Assembly (NCBI GenBank): GCA_020721225.1 | Contig: DYNE01000003.1 | Location: 1-64,000 of the forward strand | Source of the DNA: Pelodictyon luteolum | GTDB taxonomy: Bacteria > Bacteroidota > Chlorobiia > Chlorobiales > Chlorobiaceae | Reading direction: 5' to 3' | DNA length: 64,000 nucleotides | Shown here: piece by piece, positions 41,127-50,445 of the stretch | How the letters are laid out: each line of letters begins with the position of its first letter | How positions within the stretch are numbered: the first letter of the stretch is position 1 | The notes under the pieces: generated by a model | The model's database searches: none | Told to the model about the DNA's origin: nothing | Seen by the model: the letters and a program-made list of their open reading frames with translations, nothing else | Made by a program: the position numbers and the translations under genes

Positions 41127-41264
41127 GGAGTATCGCTTCGCGGGAGTATCGGTCTGGTACGACCGGGCGTATCATTTGCTCCGCTAATGGGAGTATCGTG
41201 CGCCGCGCGGCATCAGATTATTTTCTTTCTCCACCTTCCATCTTCTGACGCTAAGCGATACTCC
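41127..41264. repeat. cluster of GGAGTATCG motifs, direct and inverted
   Basis: GGAGTATCG occurs at 41127-41135, 41143-41151 and 41190-41198, with a looser GGCGTATCA near 41166. Its complement CGATACTCC is at 41256-41264. The first and last copies extend to 11 bp (ggagtatcgct and its complement). The cluster lies in the 331-bp non-coding space between the gcvPA and dapA genes. The spacing is irregular and the role is unknown. Confidence 0.6.
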
Positions 41265-41366
41265 TGATCTCCGCCATACAACTGCTCACTACCCACAATT
41301 CTCATCTTTCCATTCCCTCATCGCTTGGTACCGGACTATAAGTGAATTATTGAAATAGAATTGGAA

Positions 41367-42257
41367 TTACAAAAGCCCGAGGTTCTGCAGCTCCTCTTTC
41401 AGGATGAGCCTGTTTTCTTCCGCAAGAGGAACGAGCGGAAGACGATAGACCTCTTCGATCATACCCATCAGGGCCAGCGCGTATTTAACCGGTACCGGAT
41501 TGCTTTCAATAAAGTTAAGCCTGAAGAGACGACGATATCGGGTGTTGATTGCGCGGGCTTCGTCAAGACGTCCTGCCCGGGCAGCTTCGACCAACTGCTT
41601 GACTGCCGAGGGCACCTGGTTCGCCGCTACGGAAATAACGCCGTCTCCTCCCATCGCCATGAATGGAAGAATAAGCATGTCTTCGCCGGTCAGTACGGAA
41701 AAGTGCTCCGGTCTCTCTTCGAGAAGATCCGTAATCTGGGCCATGTTATCCGAAGCCTCCTTGACTGCCGCGATGTTGCCGAAATTCCGGGCAAGCCTGA
41801 GAATCGTCGATGCCGCTACATTGCTGCCCGTTCTGCCGGGAACGTTGTAGATGATAATCGGAACGGAGACCGCTTCGGCAATACGGGCGTAGTGCTGGTA
41901 GATGCCTTCCTGGGACGGTTTGTTATAGTATGGAGCTACCGAGAGTATGGCCGAAGCTCCGGCTTTTTCTGCATTTTTTGCCAGTTCGACCGCATGGTCC
42001 GTGGCGTTGGTTCCGGCTCCCGCCGCAACCATGATCTTTTCGCCGGCCTCCTCTTTTACCGTACGGATGATGAGTGACTGCTCCTCCATGGAAAGCGTCG
42101 GCGATTCTCCGGTTGTTCCGCAGGGTATGATAATATCGGTTCCTGCTGCTATGTGAAACCGTACCAGTTGTCGTAATGCAACGGTATCGACAGAGCAGTC
42201 CTGCCTGAACGGTGTAACGAGAGCGACGGCGGAGCCTGAAATGAATCGTGTGGACAT
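41367..42257 (-). CDS. dapA: 4-hydroxy-tetrahydrodipicolinate synthase
   Basis: This 296-residue TIM-barrel aldolase condenses pyruvate and aspartate semialdehyde in lysine/diaminopimelate synthesis. [16 protein letters not shown] near residue 42 and [13 protein letters not shown] near residue 135 are diagnostic. The Schiff-base Lys is in [11 protein letters not shown] near residue 163. Length is standard. It stands alone between non-coding spacers on both sides. Confidence 0.96.
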   Translation of the reverse strand: MSTRFISGSAVALVTPFRQDCSVDTVALRQLVRFHIAAGTDIIIPCGTTGESPTLSMEEQSLIIRTVKEEAGEKIMVAAGAGTNATDHAVELAKNAEKAGASAILSVAPYYNKPSQEGIYQHYARIAEAVSVPIIIYNVPGRTGSNVAASTILRLARNFGNIAAVKEASDNMAQITDLLEERPEHFSVLTGEDMLILPFMAMGGDGVISVAANQVPSAVKQLVEAARAGRLDEARAINTRYRRLFRLNFIESNPVPVKYALALMGMIEEVYRLPLVPLAEENRLILKEELQNLGLL

Positions 42258-42465
42258 ACTTATAAAAGCTTGTTGATGACCGCCTTAAGTAATTGATTGC
42301 GTGTTTTACGGCATTGTTTCCTCGATTTCCGGCAGGGAGACATTCAGGTTATTCCGCTTCGCAGCCTTGCTTTCCGGCATGCCGGAACCCGCAACGATTA
42401 AAAAGGCGCCTTTAATGGCGATAATCGCTTATGGTACGAATAATAAGGCAAACTTTCCGGATTTT

Positions 42466-44172
42466 CTAAATTGATTTTGCGCTCTCTATCAGTTCCCCGG
42501 CAAGTCTGAGGGATGATTCGGATATGTTTCTGCCGCTGATGAGTTCGGCAACGGCCCGGATGTGTCCCGGTTCATCAAGATGCAGGATACCGGCAGAGGT
42601 TCTTCCGTTTTCGATCGTTTTACTGATCGAAAGGTGCAGATCTGCCATGGCGGCAATCTGCGGGAGATGGGTGATCGCGATGATCTGATGCAGACGCGAA
42701 AGCCTTTTGAGGCTGGATGCTACGGCAAGGGCCGTTGTGCCGCTGATCCCGGTATCGATTTCATCAAATACAAGAATAGGGAGTGCCGCAGATTCTGCAA
42801 GCGCGCTTTTCAGGGCGAGCATTACCCTTGAAATTTCTCCTCCGGAGGCAGACCTGGCCAATGGCTTCAGCTCTTCTCCGGTGTTGGCTGAAAACAGGAA
42901 CTCGATCTTTTCATGTCCGTTCGCGAGAGCTTTGTAGTGGATTCCATCGAGCGTTATGTCGCCTTCCGGATCCTTGTCGGGCGTAAATGCCGTTTTGAAC
43001 CGTGCGCTGGAAATGCCGAGCATCGAGAGTTCCCGCTGCAGCGTTTCATCGAGTCGCTGTGCCGCGTTTTTCCGTTTTTTAGACAGGGATGCCGCCGCGG
43101 CTGAGAGTTTTTCCCGGAGCGACCCGATTTCCGTGTCGATACGAGTATTTTCTTCGGCAATCGACTCTTCAATGCCAAGGGCGGTGGCCAGTTCATCTCG
43201 CCAGGAAATCAGTTCAGGCAGGGTTCTCTCGTATTTTTTGCGTATACGCTGCAGCAGATGCTGACGGGTTCTCATGGTATCGAGCCGGTCGCTGTTGAAT
43301 TCGACAGCCGCGGTGTAACGGTTTACAAAACGGTAGAGATCGTCAACCATGTTTTCTGCCAGGAGTACCTCTTCAAGACGGCTTTCGAACCGTTTGTCGA
43401 TGGCGGAAAGTTTTTCCAGCATATGCCTGGCGGAAGAGAGCGCTGCATATGCCGAATGATCCTGTTCGTAGAGGAGATTTCCGAGTTCCGAACCAAGCCC
43501 GTAGAGCGTTTCCGCATTTTCGAGCAGGATTATTTCGCTCTCCAGTTCCTCCTCTTCACCGTTTTTCAGGTCAAGGGCATTCAGTTCGTTGAACTGGAAC
43601 TCCATCATCTCTTTTTTTTCTCTTGCCTCCACGGCCTTAAGGGCAAGCGCGCTTTTTCGACGGTAGAGTGAAGAGAGGCGGGAAAACGTATCACGGTAAG
43701 CGGAGCTTTCCGACGCACATCCGGAAAACGCATCGAGCATGCCTTCATGAGCAGCCGCATTGAGCAGGAGTTGATGGTCGTGCTGACCGTGCAGGTCTAT
43801 GAGCAGTTCTCCGACCTGTTTCAGCACTCCCGCCGTGCAGGGTGTGTCGTTGATAAAACAGCGTGACTGCCCCGAAACGGAAATTTCCCTGCGCAGAAAA
43901 GTGTCGTTCGTGCGCTCTATTCCCGCCTCTTCGAGCAGGGAGTCGAGCCGATCCGGAAGCGGGCCGCAGAGCATCGCTTCGATAATAGCCTTGTTTTCGC
44001 CTGAACGGACAAGGTCGCTGCTGGAGCGTTCTCCAAGCACAAGGCTGAGTGCTCCGATAAGCATCGATTTGCCGGCTCCGGTTTCGCCGGTAATGATGCA
44101 GAGGCCTCTGGAGAACTCTACGGTAAGTTCTCGTATCAGGGCAAAGTTTCTGATGTAAAGGCTGCTGAGCAT
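42466..44172 (-). CDS. recN: DNA repair protein RecN
   Basis: This 568-residue SMC-like ATPase is used in double-strand break repair. It has Walker A ITGETGAGKSMLIGALSLVL near residue 30 and a central coiled coil. The ABC signature is SASGGEISRVMLALKSALAE, and Walker B is LPILVFDEIDTGISG. Length is normal. It follows tatA on the minus strand, after a terminator-like hairpin, so read-through from tatA is probably limited. Confidence 0.95.
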   Translation of the reverse strand: MLSSLYIRNFALIRELTVEFSRGLCIITGETGAGKSMLIGALSLVLGERSSSDLVRSGENKAIIEAMLCGPLPDRLDSLLEEAGIERTNDTFLRREISVSGQSRCFINDTPCTAGVLKQVGELLIDLHGQHDHQLLLNAAAHEGMLDAFSGCASESSAYRDTFSRLSSLYRRKSALALKAVEAREKKEMMEFQFNELNALDLKNGEEEELESEIILLENAETLYGLGSELGNLLYEQDHSAYAALSSARHMLEKLSAIDKRFESRLEEVLLAENMVDDLYRFVNRYTAAVEFNSDRLDTMRTRQHLLQRIRKKYERTLPELISWRDELATALGIEESIAEENTRIDTEIGSLREKLSAAAASLSKKRKNAAQRLDETLQRELSMLGISSARFKTAFTPDKDPEGDITLDGIHYKALANGHEKIEFLFSANTGEELKPLARSASGGEISRVMLALKSALAESAALPILVFDEIDTGISGTTALAVASSLKRLSRLHQIIAITHLPQIAAMADLHLSISKTIENGRTSAGILHLDEPGHIRAVAELISGRNISESSLRLAGELIESAKSI

Positions 44173-44238
44173 GAGCCGGGTTCCTGTTTGGAGAAAACTG
44201 CAGGAAAGATAAGGCTAAAACAGGAGGAATAAAAACTG

Positions 44239-44270
44239 CTGAAAAAGCCCTTTTGAGTGGGCTTTTTCAG
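44239..44270 (-). terminator. intrinsic terminator of tatA
   Basis: Perfect 12-bp arms ctgaaaaagccc (44239-44250) and its complement (44259-44270) are followed on the minus strand by CAGTTTTTATT. The hairpin lies 14 bp past the tatA stop. Confidence 0.85.
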
Positions 44271-44283
44271 GAATATGCAGATT

Positions 44284-44496
44284 TCAGGATTTCGAGCCGG
44301 TTGAATTTTCCGGTGTTTTCCTGGGTGGTTCATCAACAACCTTGTTGAACTCATCCTCGATTTCAGTCTGAGCTTTTTTGAACTCTTTCATACCCTTGCC
44401 AAGGCCTCGGGCAAGTTCGGGCAGTTTCTTCGCGCCGAACAGAAGCAGTATGATCAGAAGAATAAGAATAAGTTCCTGACCGCCTAATCCGAACAT
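44284..44496 (-). CDS. tatA: twin-arginine translocase subunit TatA/TatE
   Basis: This 70-residue inner-membrane protein begins [20 protein letters not shown], a short helix. The hinge [20 protein letters not shown] and an acidic/basic amphipathic tail follow. It forms the pore of the Tat pathway, which exports folded cofactor proteins. TatC is not in this window. Confidence 0.93.
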   Translation of the reverse strand: MFGLGGQELILILLIILLLFGAKKLPELARGLGKGMKEFKKAQTEIEDEFNKVVDEPPRKTPENSTGSKS

Positions 44497-44606
44497 AAGG
44501 TCTCTCCAGGGATTAAAACATTAAAAAGTATATTCCTCGCTACTTATATAATCAATACCGAAATCGAAACCAAACTTTTTCAGGAACAAAGCGGCTTGCT
44601 CTCCGC

Positions 44607-45245
44607 TCAGAATCTGGCAATCACGGTTTCACCTGCTTTTGTATGCTGACCGGCTTCGATGGTTACCTCGACATGCGCGGGAACGATCACATCGACACGG
44701 GAGCCGAACCTGATCATGCCGAACCGCTTTCCCCGTTCCACCTGCTCTCCCTGCTGCAGGGAACAGACGATACGCCTTGCCAGAAATCCCGATACCTGGC
44801 TGAAATGCAGTTTAAGCTCCTTGTTTTCAATGCCGATTTCCATTTTTTCATTACTCTCCAGACTGCGATGATCGAAAGCCATCATGAAGGTGCCCTGGTG
44901 ATAGGAGAGAAGCGTAACCGTTCCATCTACGGGGATGCGGTTGACGTGTACGTTAAATGGAGACATGAAAATACTTACCAGTGTTGACGACGGACCGGTA
45001 AAATGGTTGTTTAGCACTTTGACCAGCAGCACCTTGCCGTCAGCTGGCGCCAGAACCGTTCTTTTCTCGTCCGGCGGGGTCCGCATAGGATCACGAAAAA
45101 AATACAGCGCAAACAAGAGCAGGGATACCGAGAAGATCAAGGCTTCGGGAAGCAGCGGCTTTGCGAACAGGTGTGCAGCTCCGGATAACAGTATTGCGAT
45201 ACATGCGGTTTTCAGGATCGTCGGGTAACCGTAAGGTGTGAGCAT
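44607..45245 (-). CDS. psd: phosphatidylserine decarboxylase proenzyme, short (PSD-A) type
   Basis: This 212-residue membrane-associated enzyme makes phosphatidylethanolamine. Two hydrophobic helices near the N-terminus are followed by SIFMSPFNVHVNRIPVDG. The self-cleavage site is at Gly-Ser in RFGSRVDVIVP near residue 180; cleavage would give the pyruvoyl-bearing alpha chain. The short form is common outside enterobacteria. A phosphatidylserine synthase gene is often adjacent in other bacteria but is absent here. Confidence 0.93.
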   Translation of the reverse strand: MLTPYGYPTILKTACIAILLSGAAHLFAKPLLPEALIFSVSLLLFALYFFRDPMRTPPDEKRTVLAPADGKVLLVKVLNNHFTGPSSTLVSIFMSPFNVHVNRIPVDGTVTLLSYHQGTFMMAFDHRSLESNEKMEIGIENKELKLHFSQVSGFLARRIVCSLQQGEQVERGKRFGMIRFGSRVDVIVPAHVEVTIEAGQHTKAGETVIARF

Positions 45246-45342
45246 GTCAGGATTTGTAAAGGAGTAAACCCGGTTATGGTAATACGGATGAAAAAATACA
45301 TTTTACTGGTTCTGTACGCAACCATGAAAAACTGAAAAGAGC

Positions 45343-46320
45343 GTGAAGCGTCTCGAAAAAACATTTCTGCAGCAGCTGCGGAACCGTCGGCTTGTCGCAG
45401 AGGGAGAGCATCTGCTTGTTGCTGTATCGGGAGGTCCGGACTCTATGGCCCTTCTCTATCTGCTTTGCGCAGTCGCATCGGTTGTGCGGTGCCGAATCAG
45501 TGTCGCGCATTGCAATTTTCAGCTTCGCGGGGAGGAAAGCGACTCCGATGAACGGTTTGTCATGGAACAGTGCCGGCTTCTTGGAGTGGAGTGTTTCTGC
45601 AGGCAGTTCGATACCGCAGCGGTTTCTGCGAGCTGGAAGAAATCGGTTGAAGAGACTGCCAGACTGCAGCGTTACAGCTGGTTTGAAGCGCTTATCGAGG
45701 AGCGGGAGATGACGAAAATCGCAACCGGTCACCATGTCAGCGACAATGCAGAAACCATATTGTTCAATCTTTTCCGCGGTACATCGCTGCTTGGCCTTAA
45801 AGGTATCAGGGCTATGCATGGCAGGGTAATCAGGCCTCTCCTGCTTCTGCACAAGTCCGATATTCTCGGCTATCTGCGGGAAAAAGAGATTCCGTTTCGA
45901 ACCGATGCCTCCAACGAGAGCATCGATTACGACAGAAACTTTATCCGCAATCGGGTCATTCCGCTTATCGAGGAGCGTTTCGAGCATAAACTTACGGTCT
46001 CCCTGCAACGTCTTTCGGAACAGGCCGGTGAGCTGGAGGCCTTTCTCGAAGGGTATTTCGAGCGTCTTGCAGAAGAGCGTCCGGCTCTTTTTCCTGCAGA
46101 AGGCCGACTGGATGTCGCAGAGCTCAGAAAACTTTCTCTTTTTGAACAGAAAGAGATTTTCAAACGCGCGCTTCAGGAATCCGGAGCATCGCCGGATGCG
46201 GCTATGCTGCAGCGTCTGGTTTCACTGCTTGACGCGCAGCCAGGTAAAAAAGTCGTCGTGAACGGCAAGCTTGTTGTGGAATGGAAAGGGTGCCACCTTT
46301 TGTTTCAGGTATCTCCATGA
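45343..46320 (+). CDS. tilS: tRNA(Ile)-lysidine synthase
   Basis: This 325-residue ATP-dependent enzyme modifies C34 of the minor tRNA-Ile to lysidine, which changes its reading from AUG to AUA. The PP-loop is VSGGPDSMALLYLL near residue 30. TGHHVSDNAETILFNLFRGT, and DASNESIDYDRNFIRNRVIP later in the chain, are characteristic. The C-terminal domain is short. It ends 10 bp before the convergent neighbour. Confidence 0.95.
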   Translation: MKRLEKTFLQQLRNRRLVAEGEHLLVAVSGGPDSMALLYLLCAVASVVRCRISVAHCNFQLRGEESDSDERFVMEQCRLLGVECFCRQFDTAAVSASWKKSVEETARLQRYSWFEALIEEREMTKIATGHHVSDNAETILFNLFRGTSLLGLKGIRAMHGRVIRPLLLLHKSDILGYLREKEIPFRTDASNESIDYDRNFIRNRVIPLIEERFEHKLTVSLQRLSEQAGELEAFLEGYFERLAEERPALFPAEGRLDVAELRKLSLFEQKEIFKRALQESGASPDAAMLQRLVSLLDAQPGKKVVVNGKLVVEWKGCHLLFQVSP

Positions 46321-46329
46321 ACTCCAAGG

Positions 46330-47364
46330 TTATGGAGCCTTTTCAGATTTTCTGAAGAGGCTTTCGGGGAGGTCGGCATGGATAATCACCGACTCGAGGT
46401 TCTGCTGAATCCTGACTTTATCGAGCAGCTCTCTTGCCTCTTTGCTTGTTCTTGATTCGGAAAGAGATGAGAGTTTTGCCGCCCCCCAGAGAAATGTCGA
46501 GGCAAAGAAGGCCGTCCGTCGCGTTTTGTACACCCATTCGGTTTCCGCCCTGATGCCATCCTTGAATGAAGCTGAAAGCGCAAGATGGCGGATCCTGTTA
46601 AGGTTTCCCAGGCCGTTCATGTCGCGGTTAGCAGAAGTGAGGCTTTTCAGAGCGCCGTTAGTCCATTCTGCCGAAGGAAGGGCAAACCAGAGATGCGATT
46701 TATAGACAGCCTTGTCAATCAATGCCGCGGAGAGTGAGTCCCTCTCGAAAAAATTGCCCGCAGGCTGAAAAAAATCTTCAAGCATTTTCCGGCTGCCGGC
46801 TACGGCAATCCTGTTCGTTCCAAAGGGAGCTACCCAGATATTCCGGTCGAGCGCATAACAGGTATGGCCTCCTGCCGATGCGGTTTCCAGGCTTTTCGCT
46901 TTCAGAAAGGATTCCGGAAATTTTTCTGAAAATCGTCCGGACGCTATGCCTAAAAAATCATTCTTTTTAAAGCCGGTCTGGCGGAAACTCATGATCAGGG
47001 TGTCGAGATCATCCGGGATGACGAAACCCCGGCTGTTCATGAGACTGTCAAGTTTTCCGCCCATACTGATGAGCGGCAGCTTTTTCAATGAATCAGGCAT
47101 GACCTCGTTCCAGAAGGAGCTGTTCCGGATGTCTTTCATTCCTACATAGATTACTGCGTCCGATTTTCCCGGAATGCGGCTTATGAGATCTTTTGTCTCT
47201 CGGTTCAGCGGCTCTGGTGCGAGGCGGGGTTTCGGCCAGTTTATCCAGGCGACGACCGCAAGAAAACAGAGCATGCTGATGACACTGATCGAAATAAGCA
47301 ATCCGGGCCCTTTTTTCAGGGAACGCTTGAGTGTCGGTTGCTCAGGTACGGAAGTACTCTGCAT
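46330..47364 (-). CDS. single-pass membrane protein of unknown function
   Basis: This 344-residue protein has a cytoplasmic N-terminus, one hydrophobic helix at about residues 22-42 (LLISISVISMLCFLAVVAWI) and a large periplasmic domain. It has no recognised enzyme motif. Segments such as AVIYVGMKDIRNSSFW and LWFALPSAEWTNGALKSL loosely resemble DUF3352-type proteins. It lies 11 bp upstream of the rnhA stop in reverse order, so it is probably co-transcribed with rnhA. Confidence 0.7.
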   Translation of the reverse strand: MQSTSVPEQPTLKRSLKKGPGLLISISVISMLCFLAVVAWINWPKPRLAPEPLNRETKDLISRIPGKSDAVIYVGMKDIRNSSFWNEVMPDSLKKLPLISMGGKLDSLMNSRGFVIPDDLDTLIMSFRQTGFKKNDFLGIASGRFSEKFPESFLKAKSLETASAGGHTCYALDRNIWVAPFGTNRIAVAGSRKMLEDFFQPAGNFFERDSLSAALIDKAVYKSHLWFALPSAEWTNGALKSLTSANRDMNGLGNLNRIRHLALSASFKDGIRAETEWVYKTRRTAFFASTFLWGAAKLSSLSESRTSKEARELLDKVRIQQNLESVIIHADLPESLFRKSEKAP

Positions 47365-47375
47365 GGGTCAACGGA

Positions 47376-47816
47376 TCAGGTGTTGTTTTTGATGGCCTGG
47401 CGGGCCAGTTCGTCGCAGCGGTTGTTGAAAGGATTGTCGCTGTGCCCTTTGACCTTGTGAAAGGTAACCTGGTGCAATGTAACCAACTTCAGGATTTTTT
47501 TCCAGAGGTCTATATTCTCGACGCTTTTTTTTGCTGAAGTCGTCCAGTTGTTCGTTGTCCAGCGCTTCAGCCAGCCCTGATTCAGTGCATTGACCAGATA
47601 AGCGGAATCGCTGTACAGGTCAACGACACAGGATTCCTTCAGGGCATCGAGTCCTTCGATAGCTGCGGTAAGCTCCATACGGTTGTTGGTGGTTGCCGGT
47701 TCATAGCCGGAAAGCTCACGGTTAACCGAGCCGTACATCATGAGGGCTCCCCAGCCGCCTCTGCCGGGATTTCCGCTGCAGGCTCCGTCGGTATAGATGG
47801 TAACTCTTTTTTTCAT
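47376..47816 (-). CDS. rnhA: ribonuclease HI
   Basis: This 146-residue endonuclease cuts RNA in RNA-DNA hybrids. The catalytic acids are in TIYTDGACSGNPGRGGWGAL (Asp near residue 10), NNRMELTAAIEGLDAL (Glu near residue 48), VVDLYSDSAYLVNAL (Asp near residue 70) and the final DELARQA. VKGHSDNPFNNRCDELARQ holds the conserved His loop. Length is standard. A terminator separates it from rpmB upstream. Confidence 0.96.
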   Translation of the reverse strand: MKKRVTIYTDGACSGNPGRGGWGALMMYGSVNRELSGYEPATTNNRMELTAAIEGLDALKESCVVDLYSDSAYLVNALNQGWLKRWTTNNWTTSAKKSVENIDLWKKILKLVTLHQVTFHKVKGHSDNPFNNRCDELARQAIKNNT

Positions 47817-47823
47817 AGACAGA

Positions 47824-47855
47824 AAAGGCTCAATTCGGTAAAAAATTGAGCCTTT
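47824..47855 (-). terminator. intrinsic terminator of rpmB
   Basis: Perfect 12-bp arms aaaggctcaatt (47824-47835) and its complement (47844-47855) enclose an 8-nt loop. TTTTCT completes it on the minus strand. It lies 33 bp past the rpmB stop, just before rnhA. Confidence 0.85.
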
Positions 47856-47887
47856 GCAGAACCAGTTATAATATTCCTGAAAACAGC

Positions 47888-48106
47888 TTATTTCAAGAGC
47901 GCGGCAAGTTTGGCGGTGCCTGTTTTGGAAATGATTTTCATGGCTTTGGCTGACAGTTTAACTTTCACCCAGCATTTTTCCTCTTCAATCCAGATTCTTT
48001 TTGTATGGAGGTTCGGCTCAAAACGGGTACGGGTGTGGTTATTGGCATGAGAAACATTATTGCCATACTTCGGTCTTTTTCCAGTCAGGACACAAACTTT
48101 GGACAT
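47888..48106 (-). CDS. rpmB: 50S ribosomal protein L28
   Basis: This 72-residue basic protein begins [20 protein letters not shown]. It contains [20 protein letters not shown], the usual L28 pattern. It has no CxxC zinc motif; a single Cys is near the start and one more is in KCWVKV. It is normally paired with rpmG elsewhere, but here it stands alone between bchG and rnhA. Confidence 0.95.
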   Translation of the reverse strand: MSKVCVLTGKRPKYGNNVSHANNHTRTRFEPNLHTKRIWIEEEKCWVKVKLSAKAMKIISKTGTAKLAALLK

Positions 48107-48199
48107 GATGCAATTCTATTGGTGTTAAAAAAATGAACCGGAATATAACAATAGTTTCGGAAACCTGAAATTCATTGTTTCCTCAGAGGATCGGTTCCC

Positions 48200-49192
48200 T
48201 CACGGGCGTATGCCTGCCGCACATACCATCATGGAAAGTACATAGAGCAGTGTGCCGAATGCGTTGTACCAGACGGCTTTTTCTCTCGGATTCGCAATAA
48301 GGATTTTCTGCATGGGCAACTGGGCGATCAGCAGCAGCAGGGCTAATGCGGTTGTCGTCCAGGACTCTTTCATTACAAGGATTGAGATGGCGGCAATCTG
48401 GGCGAGGTCCATGATCACCGATGCAAGCACGGCAGCTTTTTTCTCCCCGAGCTGCACAGGTATGGAGGCGACTTTACGGATGTTGTCGCCGACGACCGAC
48501 TTGAAATCGTTGAGCGTCATGATGCCGTGAGCTCCAAGCGAAAATATGATCGCAAGGGCGATGGTTTCCGACGATGGTACCCCCTGGGTGATGGCAAAAC
48601 TGCCCGTCAACCAGGCCACGCCTTCATAGGCGAGTCCCACGATCAGGTTTCCGAACCAACCGTTTCGTTTGGCTCTGATCGGCGGACCGGAGTAGGCATG
48701 CGACATCAGCACCCCGACAAATGCAATGGCGACGACATAGGGGTGAATCGAAAGAGCTACCAGAAAGCCGGTTATGATGAGTCCGAACGTGATAAGCCAG
48801 CTGGCTGATTTCGATATTTTGCCTGAAGGAATAGGGCGGTCGGGCTCGTTGATGGCATCGACCTCGCGGTCGAAATAGTCGTTCATGGTCTGCGACATCG
48901 CGCACATGAGCGGTCCTGCCAGAATGACGCCGCGGAGCAGGATCGACCAGTTTGATGCAAGAGGCTCGCCGGTTGAGACTACACCACAGGCAAATGCCCA
49001 CATGGGAGGAAACCATGTGACGGGTTTCATGAGCGGAAGAATGGCCGACGGCTCGATTCTGAACCCTGGTTTATTGACATTTTCCAGAGCCTGCTGAATA
49101 GCTTTCTGCCGGGAAGCGCTCACTCCCGACATGCGCAGTTTATCACTGATGCTTGGCTGGATATCCGGATGCAGGGTGTCGTTTCCGTTCAT
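48200..49192 (-). CDS. bchG: (bacterio)chlorophyll synthase, BchG/ChlG type prenyltransferase
   Basis: This 330-residue inner-membrane UbiA-family enzyme attaches a phytyl or related chain to the pigment macrocycle. The first Asp-rich motif is SQTMNDYFDREVDAINEPDR near residue 110, followed by PIPSGKIS. The second motif is GIMTLNDFKSVVGDNIR. About eight hydrophobic helices are visible. The start at 49192 is preferred over a longer frame. Green sulfur bacteria carry several paralogues (BchG, ChlG, BchK); the DRPIPSG motif fits BchG/ChlG, and I cannot separate these two from sequence alone. The symbol is the best guess. Confidence 0.85.
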   Translation of the reverse strand: MNGNDTLHPDIQPSISDKLRMSGVSASRQKAIQQALENVNKPGFRIEPSAILPLMKPVTWFPPMWAFACGVVSTGEPLASNWSILLRGVILAGPLMCAMSQTMNDYFDREVDAINEPDRPIPSGKISKSASWLITFGLIITGFLVALSIHPYVVAIAFVGVLMSHAYSGPPIRAKRNGWFGNLIVGLAYEGVAWLTGSFAITQGVPSSETIALAIIFSLGAHGIMTLNDFKSVVGDNIRKVASIPVQLGEKKAAVLASVIMDLAQIAAISILVMKESWTTTALALLLLIAQLPMQKILIANPREKAVWYNAFGTLLYVLSMMVCAAGIRP

Positions 49193-49270
49193 GATAGCTA
49201 TTAAAAACTCACTTCGTCTTCCGCAGAGAAAGCAACAATAATACAAGTTTTTTGGAAAAAATGTAAGCGC

Positions 49271-50326
49271 TTAGTTCACAGCTCCCCTGTAACGGGCAGA
49301 AAGTTCTGCGTTAAAGTCAAGAATCTCCCTGAATTTTCTGTCGGTATCGCCGCTTTCAAGAGATTCTCTCGATATGGTGAGGCCGTCATCGATGCACCTT
49401 GCATGTCCGGATACGTAACAGGCCATTGCCGAGGTATAGAGAGCTGCATCGATTTGCGCCGGTGAGGCGCTGCCATCAAGAATGCTTCTGATGATAGCGG
49501 CATTCTGCTTTCGCTCGCCTCCCTGAATGGCCGAAAGCGGATGCCTGTCAAGACCGAAATCCTCAGGATAAACCGTATGCCGACAGACATATCCGTTCTG
49601 GATTTCAACAATATAGGTCGGCCCGTTAAGACTCGGTTCATCGAGGGAGATGCCTTCTTCAGTCATCGCATGCACAATCATGGCGTGGCGTGTACCGGTC
49701 TGCAGGAGTACTTCGGTATAGAGTTCCATAAGTTCACTGCTGTAAACGCCGACAAGCTGCCTTTTTGATCGCGCAGGGTTGATAAGAGGGCCGAGCATGT
49801 TGAATATGGTTCTTATGCCGAGTTCCTTGCGTATATGGGCAACCCGTTTCATCGACGGGTGGAAGAGCGGGGCGAAGAGGAATGAAAACCCTGTCCGGGC
49901 ATAGAGTTCCACGGTGGCTTCCACAGGCAGATCGATACGGAACCCAAGCTCTTCGAGCACGTCGGCGCTGCCGCAGCTGCTCGTAACCGAACGGTTTCCG
50001 TGTTTGGCAATGGGTACGCCTGTGCTGTTGGCGATGATCGAGCCAATAGTGGAAATGTTATAGGTGCCGGCATGATCGCCGCCGGTACCGCAGGTATCGA
50101 CGGCATCCGGAGAGAGATCGATGGTGTTGGCCCTGGCGATAAGACTGTAATACGCTCCGGCAACTTCTGTGGAGGTTACCCCTTTGCGTTCCAGCAGTGC
50201 GAGCAGAGCGGCAATAACGGTATCGGGAAAAACCCCGTTCATGATGGCGTTCATGCACTGGGTCATCTCCTCCTGCGAAAAATGGTCTCCGGAGAGCAGC
50301 TTGTGAAAAAAATCCTTGTGGGCCAT
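49271..50326 (-). CDS. trpD: anthranilate phosphoribosyltransferase
   Basis: This 351-residue enzyme joins anthranilate to phosphoribosyl pyrophosphate in tryptophan synthesis. The PRPP site is [17 protein letters not shown] near residue 80. [20 protein letters not shown] and [20 protein letters not shown] are also diagnostic. It is not next to other trp genes. The gap to bchG downstream is 78 bp, so one transcript is possible. Confidence 0.96.
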   Translation of the reverse strand: MAHKDFFHKLLSGDHFSQEEMTQCMNAIMNGVFPDTVIAALLALLERKGVTSTEVAGAYYSLIARANTIDLSPDAVDTCGTGGDHAGTYNISTIGSIIANSTGVPIAKHGNRSVTSSCGSADVLEELGFRIDLPVEATVELYARTGFSFLFAPLFHPSMKRVAHIRKELGIRTIFNMLGPLINPARSKRQLVGVYSSELMELYTEVLLQTGTRHAMIVHAMTEEGISLDEPSLNGPTYIVEIQNGYVCRHTVYPEDFGLDRHPLSAIQGGERKQNAAIIRSILDGSASPAQIDAALYTSAMACYVSGHARCIDDGLTISRESLESGDTDRKFREILDFNAELSARYRGAVN

Positions 50327-50445
50327 GAAAAAAATGGTTGGCGGAGAGAATGAATTATCAATAAATGTAAATTATAACAAGAATATAGCTTATTGCAAGC
50401 GATCAGGATGTCGCACAGGTATTTTTCACGCAGTTGAACAGCAGT

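Noticed and set aside
41127..41264. CRISPR array
   Set aside because: The repeated unit is only 9-11 bp, spacing is irregular, and one copy is inverted. No cas genes lie nearby.
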